Shown in pieces: positions 41,874 through 50,582 of a stretch of 64,000 bases of DNA. The DNA lies in assembly GCF_002091755.1 (NCBI RefSeq), contig NZ_BDAI01000004.1, forward strand, positions 186,001 through 250,000, written 5' to 3'. Numbering within the stretch: the first letter of the stretch is position 1; each line of letters begins with the position of its first letter. Source of the stretch: Pseudomonas nitroreducens NBRC 12694 (lineage in GTDB: Bacteria > Pseudomonadota > Gammaproteobacteria > Pseudomonadales > Pseudomonadaceae). The notes beneath the pieces are model-generated. The model ran no database searches. It was not told the DNA's origin and saw nothing but the letters and a program-made list of their open reading frames with translations. The position numbers and the translations under genes are program-made.

Positions 41874-42503
41874 TCAGCGACCCTCCGGCGCGGCGAGTTT
41901 CAGCAGCGCCTCGCGGGCGCGTTCGAGGAAGGCTTCCTTGGCCTCGCCCTCCTGCACCGCCAGCGGCGCACCGAAGCTCAGGGTACACAGCAGCGGCAAC
42001 GGCAGTGCGCGGCCCTTGGGCATCACGCGGCTGAGGTTGTCCAGCCATACCGGCACCAGCTCGACCTGCGGATGCGCCTTGGACAGGTGATAGATGCCGC
42101 TCTTGAAGGGCAACAGGCGCACCTCCTCGTCGAGGTTGCGCGTGCCCTCGGGAAAGAGGATCAGCGAGTCGCCGTCGGCCAGTGCCTGCTCCACCGGCTC
42201 CAGCGGATTGCCGCCTTCTGCGCCGCGCGTGCGGTCGATCAGCACGCCGTGGAACACGCGGTTGATGATGAAGCCACGCAGGCCGCCCTTGCCCCAGTAG
42301 TCCATCCCGGCGACCGGGCGCGTACGCGCGCGCAGTTCGGGCGGCAGCGAGGCCCAGAGCAGCACGAAGTCGCCGTGGCTGCTGTGGTTGGCGTAGTAGA
42401 TGCGCTGCGCCGGGATCGGCGTGGTGCCGATCCACAGGCTGCGCAGGCCGGTCACCGCGCGGGCACCGGCGATGATGGCGTAGGCGAACAGTCGTTCCAG
42501 CAT
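41874..42503 (-). CDS. 1-acyl-sn-glycerol-3-phosphate acyltransferase-like protein
   Basis: A 209-aa PlsC-family acyltransferase: the NHSSHGD box (H-x4-D catalytic pair) near residue 40, LIDRTRG, and FPEGTRN for phosphate binding. It likely adds an acyl chain to lysophosphatidate, providing the CdsA-like enzyme with substrate. ATG 42503 follows GAGGAA and is used in place of a longer non-conserved start. Confidence 0.86.
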   Translation of the reverse strand: MLERLFAYAIIAGARAVTGLRSLWIGTTPIPAQRIYYANHSSHGDFVLLWASLPPELRARTRPVAGMDYWGKGGLRGFIINRVFHGVLIDRTRGAEGGNPLEPVEQALADGDSLILFPEGTRNLDEEVRLLPFKSGIYHLSKAHPQVELVPVWLDNLSRVMPKGRALPLPLLCTLSFGAPLAVQEGEAKEAFLERAREALLKLAAPEGR

Positions 42504-42517
42504 TGCGGGGGCGTTCC

Positions 42518-42964
42518 TCAGGATTGGAAAGTCAGGGCGATCAGGCACAGCAGCGCAACCAGCCACTGCACCGCACACAGCATCACCTGCCGACGCAGGA
42601 GTTTCAGTGCGCCACGGCTGCGCTCGCTCCAGGTGCGGCCGGACATTTCCGCGGGCACACCGACATGGGTGGCCAGGGCGTCGTCCAGTTGCCGGGTTTT
42701 CTCCGGCAGCGCCTCTCCGGCGTTGGCCATGGCCTCGAACAGATCGGCGTCCAGCGCCACACGCATGGCGTAGAACTTCTGCACCAGGCCGAGCAGCACC
42801 AGCAGCGCCATGCTCAGGCTGAACGCCAGCGTGGCGCTGGCCATCAGCGCGCCGTAGAAGCCCAGCGCCAGTGCGAGCACCGTCAGCGCCGAAGACAACC
42901 CATTGAGACTGCTGCCGCGGCGCAGCAGGCTGGCCACCAGGATCAGGCCCGGATCAACCGACAT
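42518..42964 (-). CDS. Small membrane protein of the phospholipid operon (PA2538-like)
   Basis: 148 aa with two central hydrophobic segments (about residues 24-62) and one at the C-terminus (VMLCAVQWLVALLCLIAL). The soluble middle is charged. I do not recognise a family. It overlaps the phosphatase gene by 11 bp and lies before the acyltransferase, so it is presumably an accessory factor. Confidence 0.7.
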   Translation of the reverse strand: MSVDPGLILVASLLRRGSSLNGLSSALTVLALALGFYGALMASATLAFSLSMALLVLLGLVQKFYAMRVALDADLFEAMANAGEALPEKTRQLDDALATHVGVPAEMSGRTWSERSRGALKLLRRQVMLCAVQWLVALLCLIALTFQS

Positions 42965-44309
42965 GACTCACCTCCCGTGATAGTTGCGGCTGACCGGCGA
43001 CCTGCGCCAGCACCGCCAGTTGTTCGGCCTTGAGCACGATGCGTGGACGCGCGCGGCGAATCTGCGCCACCGCGTCCTCGACCGTGGCCGCCTGGCCGGA
43101 TAACAGCAGCCACGCGGCCAGGACCGTCGCACTGCGCGAATAACCCAGGGCGCAGCAGACCAGCAACGGGCCACGCGCGCGAAGTTCGTCGATCAAGGCG
43201 GCGCCCAGTCGACACTGATCGACGCTGGGCGCAATCAGGTCGAGCAACGGCAGGCTCGCGTAACGATCGTCATGCGCAGTGCAGGGAAGCTCCGCGCACA
43301 GGTCGAGCACTCCCAGCTCGGGCCGCGCCTTGCGCTCCGCCGCGCCGGGCAGGCGGCCCAGCCAGAGCCCGGGCAGTACCTCATCGGGCTGCGGGTGCTG
43401 GCGTGTCCAGGCGCGGGAATTGATCCAGGCGGCCAGCCGATAAGGCGCCAGCAGCCAACAGACAGCCAGCGAGTGGCGGCCCTCCGCGCGCTTCTGGTAG
43501 CCCTCCGCGCCGATGCCCAGGTAGCACAGCGCAACCAGCGCCAGCGATACCGCCGGCCAGCACAACCAGAGCCAGATGCCACCTCCGCTCAGGGCCAGCA
43601 TCCCGCCAAGCGCCGCGCCGATGGCGTAGAAGACGGCTAGTCGAAGTCGTCGCGGATCGCTGCTCAGCGTCCAGGCGGCCAGCGGCGAACGCCCTTCCCG
43701 CGGCCACAGCCAGAGGCAGAAGAAACCGGCCAGGGCACCCGTCGGCACATCGATGAAGTGGTGCTGCCAGGTGGTCAGTACCGACAGCCCGATGAGCGCG
43801 AACCAGCCATGCAGCAGCCAGCGCCAGACTCCGCTGGCGTAGCGCCCGTAGGCCGCCCAGAGCACCACCAGCAACGCGATATGCAGCGAGGGCGCCTGGT
43901 TGAACGGCTTGTCGAAGCCCATCAGCACATCGAACAGCCAGCCGAACAGGCCGTCCAGCGCCGGGCGCTCGAAGCTGAAGCGCAGCGGGAACAGCAGGAA
44001 ACAGCTGACCGCGATCACCTGCGCCGTGAGCAGCCGCAAGCCGTGGCTGTCCAGTTCGCGGCGGGTGCGTGGCAGCAGGAAGGACAAGCCGTAGAGCAGG
44101 TCGATCGACCAGTACGGAATGATCGTCCATGGCCACAGCGGCATGCCGCGTTCCCAGTCGAACACCAGCACGCCGACCGTCTCGCGCTGCCCCGTCACCC
44201 AGTTGGCGAAGCCGTAGCTGGCGAAGAAGAACGGCGCGAGGCACAGCAGCCAGATCACCGCCCGGCGAAACACGCCGGGGTCGCGCGGCGGCATCGCTGC
44301 ACCCATCAA
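42954..44309 (-). CDS. PAP2-type lipid phosphatase fused to a dual-specificity phosphatase
   Basis: 451 aa. The first 300 residues are membrane-embedded with PAP2 motifs (FNQAPSLHIALLV; HHFIDVPTGALAG). The last 150 are cytoplasmic with the Cys-phosphatase loop CCALGYSRSA (C-x2-G-x2-R-S). E. coli YnbD and P. aeruginosa PA2539 share this layout as I know it. It could dephosphorylate a phosphatidylglycerol-phosphate-type lipid or a polyol phosphate. Start overlaps the upstream hydrolase-methyltransferase gene by four bases. Confidence 0.85.
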   Translation of the reverse strand: MMGAAMPPRDPGVFRRAVIWLLCLAPFFFASYGFANWVTGQRETVGVLVFDWERGMPLWPWTIIPYWSIDLLYGLSFLLPRTRRELDSHGLRLLTAQVIAVSCFLLFPLRFSFERPALDGLFGWLFDVLMGFDKPFNQAPSLHIALLVVLWAAYGRYASGVWRWLLHGWFALIGLSVLTTWQHHFIDVPTGALAGFFCLWLWPREGRSPLAAWTLSSDPRRLRLAVFYAIGAALGGMLALSGGGIWLWLCWPAVSLALVALCYLGIGAEGYQKRAEGRHSLAVCWLLAPYRLAAWINSRAWTRQHPQPDEVLPGLWLGRLPGAAERKARPELGVLDLCAELPCTAHDDRYASLPLLDLIAPSVDQCRLGAALIDELRARGPLLVCCALGYSRSATVLAAWLLLSGQAATVEDAVAQIRRARPRIVLKAEQLAVLAQVAGQPQLSREVSHVG

Positions 44310-46063
44310 CGGAGCTCCCGGCGCGCCAGCGACACGGTGAAGATGCCGTCCTCGTCGATGCGCTGGGCCAGCTTGCGGAAGCCCGCCGCCTCGACCAGTT
44401 GGTCCATCTCCAGTTGCGTGCGGCGGCGCATCACCCAGGCCTGCCCGGCGCGGTGGCTGGTCAGGGCGCGGGCGATCAGCTCCAGCTGCGGGTGCCAGGG
44501 CTGGCCGGTGTAGATCAGGTAGCCGCCCTCTTCCACCGCTGCGCCGAGGCCTGCCAGCGAGCCGCTGACCATGGCGTTGTCGGCGAACAGCTCGTAGAGA
44601 CCGGACACCACCGCCAGGCTCGGTTTCGGCTCTACAGCGGCCAGGTCAGCGCCATCGAAGGCATCGCCCTGGACGAAGCGCGCATGCTCCTTCAACCCCA
44701 GGCGCTCGATCAGCGCAGAGCCTTCGCGCACGTTCAGTTCGCTGTAGTCGCGCAGCAGCACGCTTTCCGGCAGCGGCTCGACGCCCTGCAGCGCTTCGAG
44801 AATGTAGCGTCCGTGGCCCGCGGCGATATCGAGGATGCGCACCTCGCGGCCCTGCTCGCGCAGGCTGGCCATGGCCAGGCGCAGCAGTTCCTCGATGTGC
44901 ACCTTGCGCTGGCGGATGCCGCGCCAGCCGGCGGACTCCAGGTAGGTGCGGTCGATCATCCGCCCCACGGGCCCCGCGCCGGCGGGCTGGTTGCGGTAGA
45001 CGTAATCCAGCGTGCTGCCGGAATCGAAGCCGGTCTGGAAACCGAGGTTGATGCCGTCCGACAGCAACCGGCCGAGGCGCATGTTGGCGCGGGTCGCGCG
45101 CCAGTAGAGGTCGCGGATCGACCAGCTGGGCAGTGGGGTCGCCAGGGCTTCTGCTTCGGCGCAGGTGTAGCCGAAGCGATCGGCGTCGCGCAGGTCCGGG
45201 CGCTCCGGCGCGCGGGCAAAGCATTCGAGAATGAAGCGCCGGGCACGGGTCACCGCCTGCTCGCGGTTCAGCTCGCCGAGGGTGTCATGGAAGAAGCCGG
45301 GCAGGATGTGCAGTTCCTTGCGCGCCGTGCCGAGGTTGTCGAAGAAACGTTGCTGCGGCTTGCGGTGCACCACGAAGTCCGAACCGGAGATCAGCAGCTG
45401 GGTTGGCACCTGGATCGCCTGGGCGTCGGCGACCACCCGATCAGCCGCTTCGTAGAGGCCCAGCAGCACGTTCACCGAGATCGCCTTGGCGATCAGCGGG
45501 TCGCTGTCATAGGAGGCGATCCGCTCGGGATCGTGGGTGAGGAATTTCGCCTTCACGTAGCTGTTGACGAAGAAGTTGCCGCGCCACGCCCTTGCCAGCT
45601 TCAGGCCCGGCCGGGCGAAAGGCACGTAGAGCTTGACCTTGAACGCCGGCGAAGCGAGCACCAGGCTGCGGATCGGCGGGGCGTAGTCGTGGACCCAGGT
45701 GGACGCGAGCACCGCGCCGACACTCTGCGCGACCACCGCCATGTCGCTGATGGCGATGCCGTGGGTGGCAGCGATGTGCTCGACGAAGGTCTGCACGTCG
45801 CGCACGCTGGTGCCGAAGCTCGGGCTGTCACCGCGCGCACCGGGCGACTGGCCGTGGCCGCGGGCGTCCCAGGCGAAAACATCGAAGCCGGGCAGGTCGA
45901 GCTCGTCGGCCAGGTGGCCGATGCGGCCGGAGTGTTCGTGGCCCCGGTGGAACAGCACGACCGCGCGGCGCGGCTCATCGTTGGCGGGCACCGCCGGCCA
46001 GTGGCGATAGAACAGCTCGACGCCGTCGTGGGTGATGAAATGGTGATTCGAAGACTCGCGCAT
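44306..46063 (-). CDS. Bifunctional alpha/beta-hydrolase and SAM-dependent methyltransferase (YnbC/PA2540-like)
   Basis: 585 aa. Residues 1-285 are an alpha/beta-hydrolase, monoacylglycerol lipase-like: S114 in VAQSVGA, D229 in SGSDFVV, H259 in GFFHDTLGE. Residues 310-585 are a methyltransferase with SAM motif DIAAGHGRY (412-420). It may deacylate and methylate a lipid of the operon's pathway. It lies 65 bp after the phosphatidyltransferase gene. Confidence 0.86.
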   Translation of the reverse strand: MRESSNHHFITHDGVELFYRHWPAVPANDEPRRAVVLFHRGHEHSGRIGHLADELDLPGFDVFAWDARGHGQSPGARGDSPSFGTSVRDVQTFVEHIAATHGIAISDMAVVAQSVGAVLASTWVHDYAPPIRSLVLASPAFKVKLYVPFARPGLKLARAWRGNFFVNSYVKAKFLTHDPERIASYDSDPLIAKAISVNVLLGLYEAADRVVADAQAIQVPTQLLISGSDFVVHRKPQQRFFDNLGTARKELHILPGFFHDTLGELNREQAVTRARRFILECFARAPERPDLRDADRFGYTCAEAEALATPLPSWSIRDLYWRATRANMRLGRLLSDGINLGFQTGFDSGSTLDYVYRNQPAGAGPVGRMIDRTYLESAGWRGIRQRKVHIEELLRLAMASLREQGREVRILDIAAGHGRYILEALQGVEPLPESVLLRDYSELNVREGSALIERLGLKEHARFVQGDAFDGADLAAVEPKPSLAVVSGLYELFADNAMVSGSLAGLGAAVEEGGYLIYTGQPWHPQLELIARALTSHRAGQAWVMRRRTQLEMDQLVEAAGFRKLAQRIDEDGIFTVSLARRELR

Positions 46064-46128
46064 AACTTCCTCTGTTTCGATGGCTTGCGGGACAGTCCTG
46101 TCCCCTTCCTGACACGGCAGGCCCTTGT

Positions 46129-46749
46129 TCAGCCGGCCTGTTGTTCCTTCTGTTCAGCCAGCCCCTGGCGCACCCGGTTGACGATAGTCAGCACCAGCAG
46201 CAGCGCCAGCAGCACCAGCAGCGGGTCGAGCCAGGACAGCGGCAGCAGTCCACTGGCCACGCCTGCACCGAAGACGCCGAAGCACAGTGCGCGGTCGCTC
46301 TTGCCCATCGGCCCGTCATAACGCCGCGAGGCGCCGACCATCACGCCCAGCACCCCGGCGTATTCGCTGATCATCGCCAGCAGCACCACCAGCACCACCA
46401 GCGCCGGGGTCACGCCCGGCAGCAGGGCGAACGGCAGGTACAGCGCGCTGTCGGCGATCACGTCGGTCAGTTCGTTGAGGTAGGCGCCCAGCTTCGACTG
46501 CTGGCCGAATTCGCGGGCGAGCATGCCGTCCATGGCGTTGAGCGCCATGCGCAGGAACATCCACAGGGGGATCAGCAGGAATATCCAGGCGTGGCTGGCG
46601 AGCAGCGCGACGCTGAGCGCCACCAGCAGCGACAGGCCGCAGGCGGCCAGCGTCACCTGGTTGGCGGTGACGCCGCGCTCGTGGAGACGGGTGACCTGGG
46701 GGCGAAGCAGGTTCTGGAAACGGGACTTGAGCTGGTAGACGGAGATCAT
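46129..46749 (-). CDS. CDP-alcohol phosphatidyltransferase (YnbA/PA2541-like)
   Basis: A 206-aa membrane enzyme with about six segments. The motif D-G-x2-A-R-x8-G is present (DGMLAREFGQQSKLG), but the next conserved Asp is Asn (AYLNELTDVIAD), while the final Asp is kept. It transfers a phosphatidyl group from CDP-diacylglycerol to an alcohol; the acceptor is unknown. It is the first gene of the six-gene operon, so the operon appears able to make CDP-diacylglycerol, condense it with an alcohol and dephosphorylate the product. Confidence 0.87.
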   Translation of the reverse strand: MISVYQLKSRFQNLLRPQVTRLHERGVTANQVTLAACGLSLLVALSVALLASHAWIFLLIPLWMFLRMALNAMDGMLAREFGQQSKLGAYLNELTDVIADSALYLPFALLPGVTPALVVLVVLLAMISEYAGVLGVMVGASRRYDGPMGKSDRALCFGVFGAGVASGLLPLSWLDPLLVLLALLLVLTIVNRVRQGLAEQKEQQAG

Positions 46750-47055
46750 GAGGTTCCTTTCTCGGGGTTCGCACTGAGCGGTTCACACGAACTATCCACA
46801 GCCTTGTGGACCTGGGGAGCTTAGCTGCACCTCGGCGTCGGGGCTGTCAGACATGTCTCAACAAGATAGATGATCGATCCCTGGCAAAAGGACACATGAC
46901 CGTGTACGACGATGTCGGCGGCGTGACTGCCGGTAGCGTCGGAATCCCCGCGCCAAAAAATTTTCCAACACCCTTAATCCTTCCCCGCGAGCTGTCGCCT
47001 TACCCCTTCAGCAGGCACAACGCCGGCTTCATTCAGCTCATACAGGAAGTCCACC
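46750..47055. other. Intergenic region between the phospholipid operon and lafA
   Basis: 306 bases with divergent transcription. It must hold both promoters. The lafA side has a TTAA-N16-GTCGCC element (listed) and a ribosome-binding site AGGAAG before the ATG. I see no credible gene; an open frame crossing into lafA is a shadow. A clear promoter for the phospholipid operon could not be read. Confidence 0.5.
46974..46999 (+). promoter_or_regulatory. Possible sigma-28 (LafS) promoter of lafA
   Basis: TTAA-N16-GTCGCC is shared with the region before flgM (57147-57172). It diverges from the usual TAAA-N15-GCCGATAA, but both genes are expected sigma-28 targets. The start site would be near 47007. 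Confidence 0.35.
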
Positions 47056-47940
47056 ATGGCCTTGTCGATTCAAACCAACTATTCCTCCCTGATCACCCAG
47101 ACCAACCTGGGCAAGACCAACAGCCTGCTGGCCACCAACCAGCAGCGCCTGGGTACCGGCCTGCGGATCAACTCCGCTGCCGACGACGCCGCCGGCCTGC
47201 AGATCGCCACCCGCCTGAACGCCCAGTCCCGCGGCATGGACGTGGCCATGCGCAACACCAGCGACGCCATCTCCCTGATGCAGACCGCCGACGGCGCGTT
47301 CAGCGAGCTGACCGACATCACCCAGCGCATGAAGGACCTGGCTACCCAGGCGGCGAACGGCACCAACTCCACCGACGACGGCAAGGCGCTGTCCGCCGAG
47401 TTCAACGAACTGGGCAAGGAGCTGACCAACATCATCTCCAACACCAAGTTCGCCGGTGACGCCCTGTTCAGCGTCGACGCGGCTGCCGGCAAGTTCGGCT
47501 CCACCGCAGGCGGCGTAACCTTCCAGATCGGTGCCGACAAGGCCGAGACTCTGGACGTCGATGTCAGCACCCAGCTCAAGGGCGTGACCGATGCCTTCAC
47601 CGCACTGACCAAGCAGTTCGGCGCCTCCCCGGCTGCCGGCACCGAGCTGGAAACCATCACCGACGCCAACACCGCCATCGACAACGCCGGCAAAGCCCTG
47701 GACGCCATCGGCACCCTGCGCGCGCAGTTCGGTGCAAACATCAACCGCCTGCAGCACACCTCCAACAACCTGGCCAACATGAAGGACAACACCGACCTGT
47801 CCAAGGGCCGCATCATGGACGCCGACTTCGCCGTCGAAAGCGCCAACATGAGCAAGAACTCCATGCTCATGCAGTCCGGCATCTCCATGCTCAAGCAAGC
47901 TGGCCAGATGCCCAGCATGATCATGGGCCTGCTGGGCTAA
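47056..47940 (+). CDS. lafA: Lateral flagellin LafA
   Basis: A 294-aa short flagellin. N-terminal TNYSSLITQTNLGKTNSLLA and QRLGTGLRINSAADDAAGLQ, and C-terminal MDADFAVESANMSKNSMLMQ with the ending MPSMIMGLLG, are the D0/D1 domains. The central D2/D3 part is small, as in lateral flagellins. It forms the filament, capped by LafB with help from LafC. Ribosome-binding site AGGAAG. Only one flagellin gene is seen here. Confidence 0.94.
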   Translation: MALSIQTNYSSLITQTNLGKTNSLLATNQQRLGTGLRINSAADDAAGLQIATRLNAQSRGMDVAMRNTSDAISLMQTADGAFSELTDITQRMKDLATQAANGTNSTDDGKALSAEFNELGKELTNIISNTKFAGDALFSVDAAAGKFGSTAGGVTFQIGADKAETLDVDVSTQLKGVTDAFTALTKQFGASPAAGTELETITDANTAIDNAGKALDAIGTLRAQFGANINRLQHTSNNLANMKDNTDLSKGRIMDADFAVESANMSKNSMLMQSGISMLKQAGQMPSMIMGLLG

Positions 47941-47950
47941 GGCCCGGCAA

Positions 47951-47972
47951 GCGCGAGGCCCCCGCCTCGCGC
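47951..47972 (+). terminator. GC-rich hairpin after lafA
   Basis: The stem GCGCGAGGC (47951-47959) pairs with GCCTCGCGC (47964-47972), loop CCCC. No good T-run follows, so it may stabilise the flagellin mRNA more than end it. Confidence 0.5.
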
Positions 47973-48088
47973 GCCCTGATTCTGCAGCGCTCCGCCTCGG
48001 CGGGGCGTTCTGCTGTCTGCGGGTACGCTGACAAGCGGTGTTACGACGTGCGGTCGCGGCGCAACCCGCCTGCGCCAGCGGTTTCGAG

Positions 48089-48115
48089 ACTCGTGTGAAA
48101 ATTGCAAGCACGAGT
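48089..48115. promoter_or_regulatory. Inverted repeat ACTCGTG-N13-CACGAGT before lafZ
   Basis: A perfect 7-bp dyad about 115 bp upstream of the lafZ start, overlapping TTGCA-N10-TGCAA (48102-48121). Possible operator for lafZ. Confidence 0.35.
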
Positions 48116-48229
48116 GTGCAAAATTCAGAACTTGCACCCACATTTTTCTGACGTCAAAATAATGCCTCTGCCTCCATGGACAAATGGAGTTTCCCCGCGA
48201 CCGTCAAGGGCGCGGCTGGCAAGGGCTCG

Positions 48230-49069
48230 ATGAACACACTCATTTCACCGCTACCGGACGGACGGCCGATCGCCTGCCTGAAGCTCCGGACTGGCCGTTC
48301 CGATTGCATCGCGCAGTTCTATCCCGCGCTCTATCAACTCGACCTCGACCGTGACGGCCAGGTGGAGCGGATCGACCTGGGTTTCTCCGGCAGCCGGGTA
48401 CTCGAACGCCTGTTGCAAAGCCCCGGAGATGTGGTCGCACGCGACGAGCTGCTGACCCACGCCTGGTCCGACCGCGTCGTCGGCCAGGGCAGCCTCAACC
48501 AGCAGATCTACACCCTGCGTCAGGTGCTGGCGGACGAGAAGCAGCGGCAGATCATCCAGACGCTGCCGCGCCGCGGCTACATGTTCAACCCGCAGTATCT
48601 GGTGGGCCAGGCGAGCGAGTCGGAAGTGGAAGCAGAAGTGGTCGATGCCACGCCGGAAGTGATTCCACTGCAGAGCCCCGCAGCCGCGCCGCGAACGCCG
48701 AATCTGCGGCGCCTGAAATTCGCCGCAGCCAGCCTCTGCATCCTCGGCCTGCTGGTCCTCTCCGGCGCCTTCTACTACACCCAGTTGCGCAGCCCGGTCC
48801 TCACCACCGAACAGAACCTGGGCTCGCTGCAGATCACCTACGTCGAAGACAACGAACAGGACCTGCAACGCCTGATCCGCAACACCCGGCCGCTGGCGCA
48901 CCAACTGGCCGACCTCGCCACCCGCCCCATCGGCCTCATGCTGCACATGACCTCGGGCTTCTACGAACTGGTCTGCGTGCAACCCGAAGGCCACTCCAAC
49001 TGGTTGCTGATCCACGAGAGCCAGGTCGCCCGGATTCCCCAGGAGCAGTTGCGCAAGTGCCTGAACTGA
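48230..49069 (+). CDS. lafZ: Transmembrane ToxR-like regulator LafZ
   Basis: 279 aa from ATG 48230 (AAGGG upstream); an in-frame ATG at 48176 lacks a ribosome-binding site. Residues 40-122 are an OmpR/ToxR-type winged helix (VLERLLQSPGDVVARDELLT; SLNQQIYTLRQVL; TLPRRGYMF). One membrane segment follows (about 162-184), then a 95-residue periplasmic domain with two Cys. This matches LafZ of the E. coli Flag-2 locus, a membrane-bound regulator. It is encoded just after lafA, so it probably links envelope signals to lateral flagellar expression. Confidence 0.82.
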   Translation: MNTLISPLPDGRPIACLKLRTGRSDCIAQFYPALYQLDLDRDGQVERIDLGFSGSRVLERLLQSPGDVVARDELLTHAWSDRVVGQGSLNQQIYTLRQVLADEKQRQIIQTLPRRGYMFNPQYLVGQASESEVEAEVVDATPEVIPLQSPAAAPRTPNLRRLKFAAASLCILGLLVLSGAFYYTQLRSPVLTTEQNLGSLQITYVEDNEQDLQRLIRNTRPLAHQLADLATRPIGLMLHMTSGFYELVCVQPEGHSNWLLIHESQVARIPQEQLRKCLN

Positions 49070-49545
49070 ACCTACGCCGCCAGGCCGGCGTGGCGCGCCG
49101 CTGCCTGGTGATCTCGCTGTTCGGCGTCGCCTGCCTGGCGCTGGCGCTGGGCATGCTGTGGAAGCACGCGCGCAGCACCTCGGCTATCGACGGTCGCTAC
49201 GCGTCCTCCGGGCAGGTGCTGCTGGGCAGCGGCAAGGTGCTGGAAATCGCCCAGACCACCATGTTCCACGAAGGGCGCTTCTACTCGATGATCCAGCAGG
49301 ACGCCAACATCCTCGAGGTCTCGGGCAACGTCGGCAGCGACCTGGGCGGGCGCTACCAGTTGCAGGTGGAAGAGAACAGCATCAGCAACCTGCAGGCCGA
49401 CAGCGGCCTGGACAGCGAACTGATCTTCAACCTGCTCTACGGGCGCCAGCGCGGCGCACGCATCACCCTCGAACCCCTGGGCGAATGCCTCTACGGCGTG
49501 GAAACGCGCCAAGTGTTCTGTCCGCGCCACCCGCGCGATCGCTGA
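49057..49545 (+). CDS. Membrane-anchored periplasmic partner of LafZ (ToxS-like)
   Basis: 162 aa starting at GTG 49057, overlapping the lafZ end by 13 bp. A single N-terminal membrane segment (CLVISLFGVACLALALGML) is followed by a periplasmic domain with two Cys near the end (ECLYGVETRQVFC). Layout and coupling recall ToxS beside ToxR, but I see no sequence identity that proves it. It converges with lafU, five bases apart. Confidence 0.65.
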   Translation: MPELNLRRQAGVARRCLVISLFGVACLALALGMLWKHARSTSAIDGRYASSGQVLLGSGKVLEIAQTTMFHEGRFYSMIQQDANILEVSGNVGSDLGGRYQLQVEENSISNLQADSGLDSELIFNLLYGRQRGARITLEPLGECLYGVETRQVFCPRHPRDR

Positions 49546-49550
49546 CCCGC

Positions 49551-50582
49551 TCACAACCGCAACGCCGGCTTGGCCGCTGCCGCGGGTGTCGACGCCTCGA
49601 CGGCCGCCGAAGCCGGCGCCTCGGTCTTCTCCGGTTGCGCTGGCTGCGGCTCGACCAGCTTCGCGCCGGAGGCCGAGTAATGCACCTGTGCATAACTCTC
49701 GCCGAAGATTTCCCGGTAGAGGCTCTCCGCCCTGTGGGTCAGCAGGAGGATCTCGATGCGCCGGTTGGCGCCGCTCTCCGGGTCCTCCGGACGTAGCGGC
49801 ATGACGTCGGCCTGGGCCGCCACCTGCAGCACATGCGCGGCAGGCAGGCCGCTGTCGACCATCACGTTGCGCGCGCGCAAGGCGCGGTCGCCGGAGAGGT
49901 TCCAGTTGTTGTAGCCATCGGGCCGGCGGTACTGCACCGCATCGGTGTGGCCGCTGAGGATCAACTTGTTCTGCACCTTGGACAGCACGCCGGACAGCGC
50001 GCCGAGCAGCGTCTGGAAATGCGGATCGAGGGTCGCCTGGCCACGGGCGAACATGAAACGCTGCTGGTCGTCCTTGATCAGGATGCGCAGCCCCGGCGGC
50101 ACCACCGTCACCTCGATGTTGGCCAGCGCATCGACCTTGCCGGACACCTCGCGGATCAGCTCGGCCAGCTCGCGCAGGTCCTCGTTGCTGTCGTACTGGC
50201 GGCCGTCCTGCTGCGTGCTGGCGTCCTTCGCCTGCTCGCCGGCCTTGCCCTGCTTGCCGACGTCCTGGGCGAGTTGCGGCGCCGGCTTCTCCGGCGTCTT
50301 GATCGGTTGCGGCATGCCGTCGAGCTCGACGGGCGTGCGGCTGGCGCCATCGAACACGCCGGCGCCGCCATCCACCACCGGGTTGGCATCCTGGTCGCCC
50401 ACCGCCACCGGTTGCGGCTCGGTCTGCGGGTGAACGATCCACAGCACCATGAACAGCGCCATCATCGCCAGGGTGAAGTCGGCGAAGGCGACCTTCCAGG
50501 CGCCGCCGTGCTCGTCATCGTGGCCCTTCTTGCTGCGGCGCTTGATGATGACTTCGCTGTGCTTGTCGGCACGTTTCTTCAT
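49551..50582 (-). CDS. lafU: Flagellar motor stator protein LafU (MotB type)
   Basis: 343 aa. One membrane segment with the proton-binding Asp D35 in VAFADFTLAMMALFMVLWIV, and an OmpA-like peptidoglycan-binding domain (LILSGHTDAVQYRR). The C-terminal tail is Ala/Pro rich. The polar residues around D35 are more like proton-driven MotB than PomB. It overlaps lafT by four bases and ends the lafB-U operon. ATG 50582 is used. Confidence 0.93.
   Translation of the reverse strand: MKKRADKHSEVIIKRRSKKGHDDEHGGAWKVAFADFTLAMMALFMVLWIVHPQTEPQPVAVGDQDANPVVDGGAGVFDGASRTPVELDGMPQPIKTPEKPAPQLAQDVGKQGKAGEQAKDASTQQDGRQYDSNEDLRELAELIREVSGKVDALANIEVTVVPPGLRILIKDDQQRFMFARGQATLDPHFQTLLGALSGVLSKVQNKLILSGHTDAVQYRRPDGYNNWNLSGDRALRARNVMVDSGLPAAHVLQVAAQADVMPLRPEDPESGANRRIEILLLTHRAESLYREIFGESYAQVHYSASGAKLVEPQPAQPEKTEAPASAAVEASTPAAAAKPALRL

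Noticed and set aside
46806..47459. Open frame running from the intergenic region into lafA
   Set aside because: It overlaps the flagellin in a different frame, its C-terminal half is Arg/Gln/His-rich shadow sequence, and it has no ribosome-binding site.
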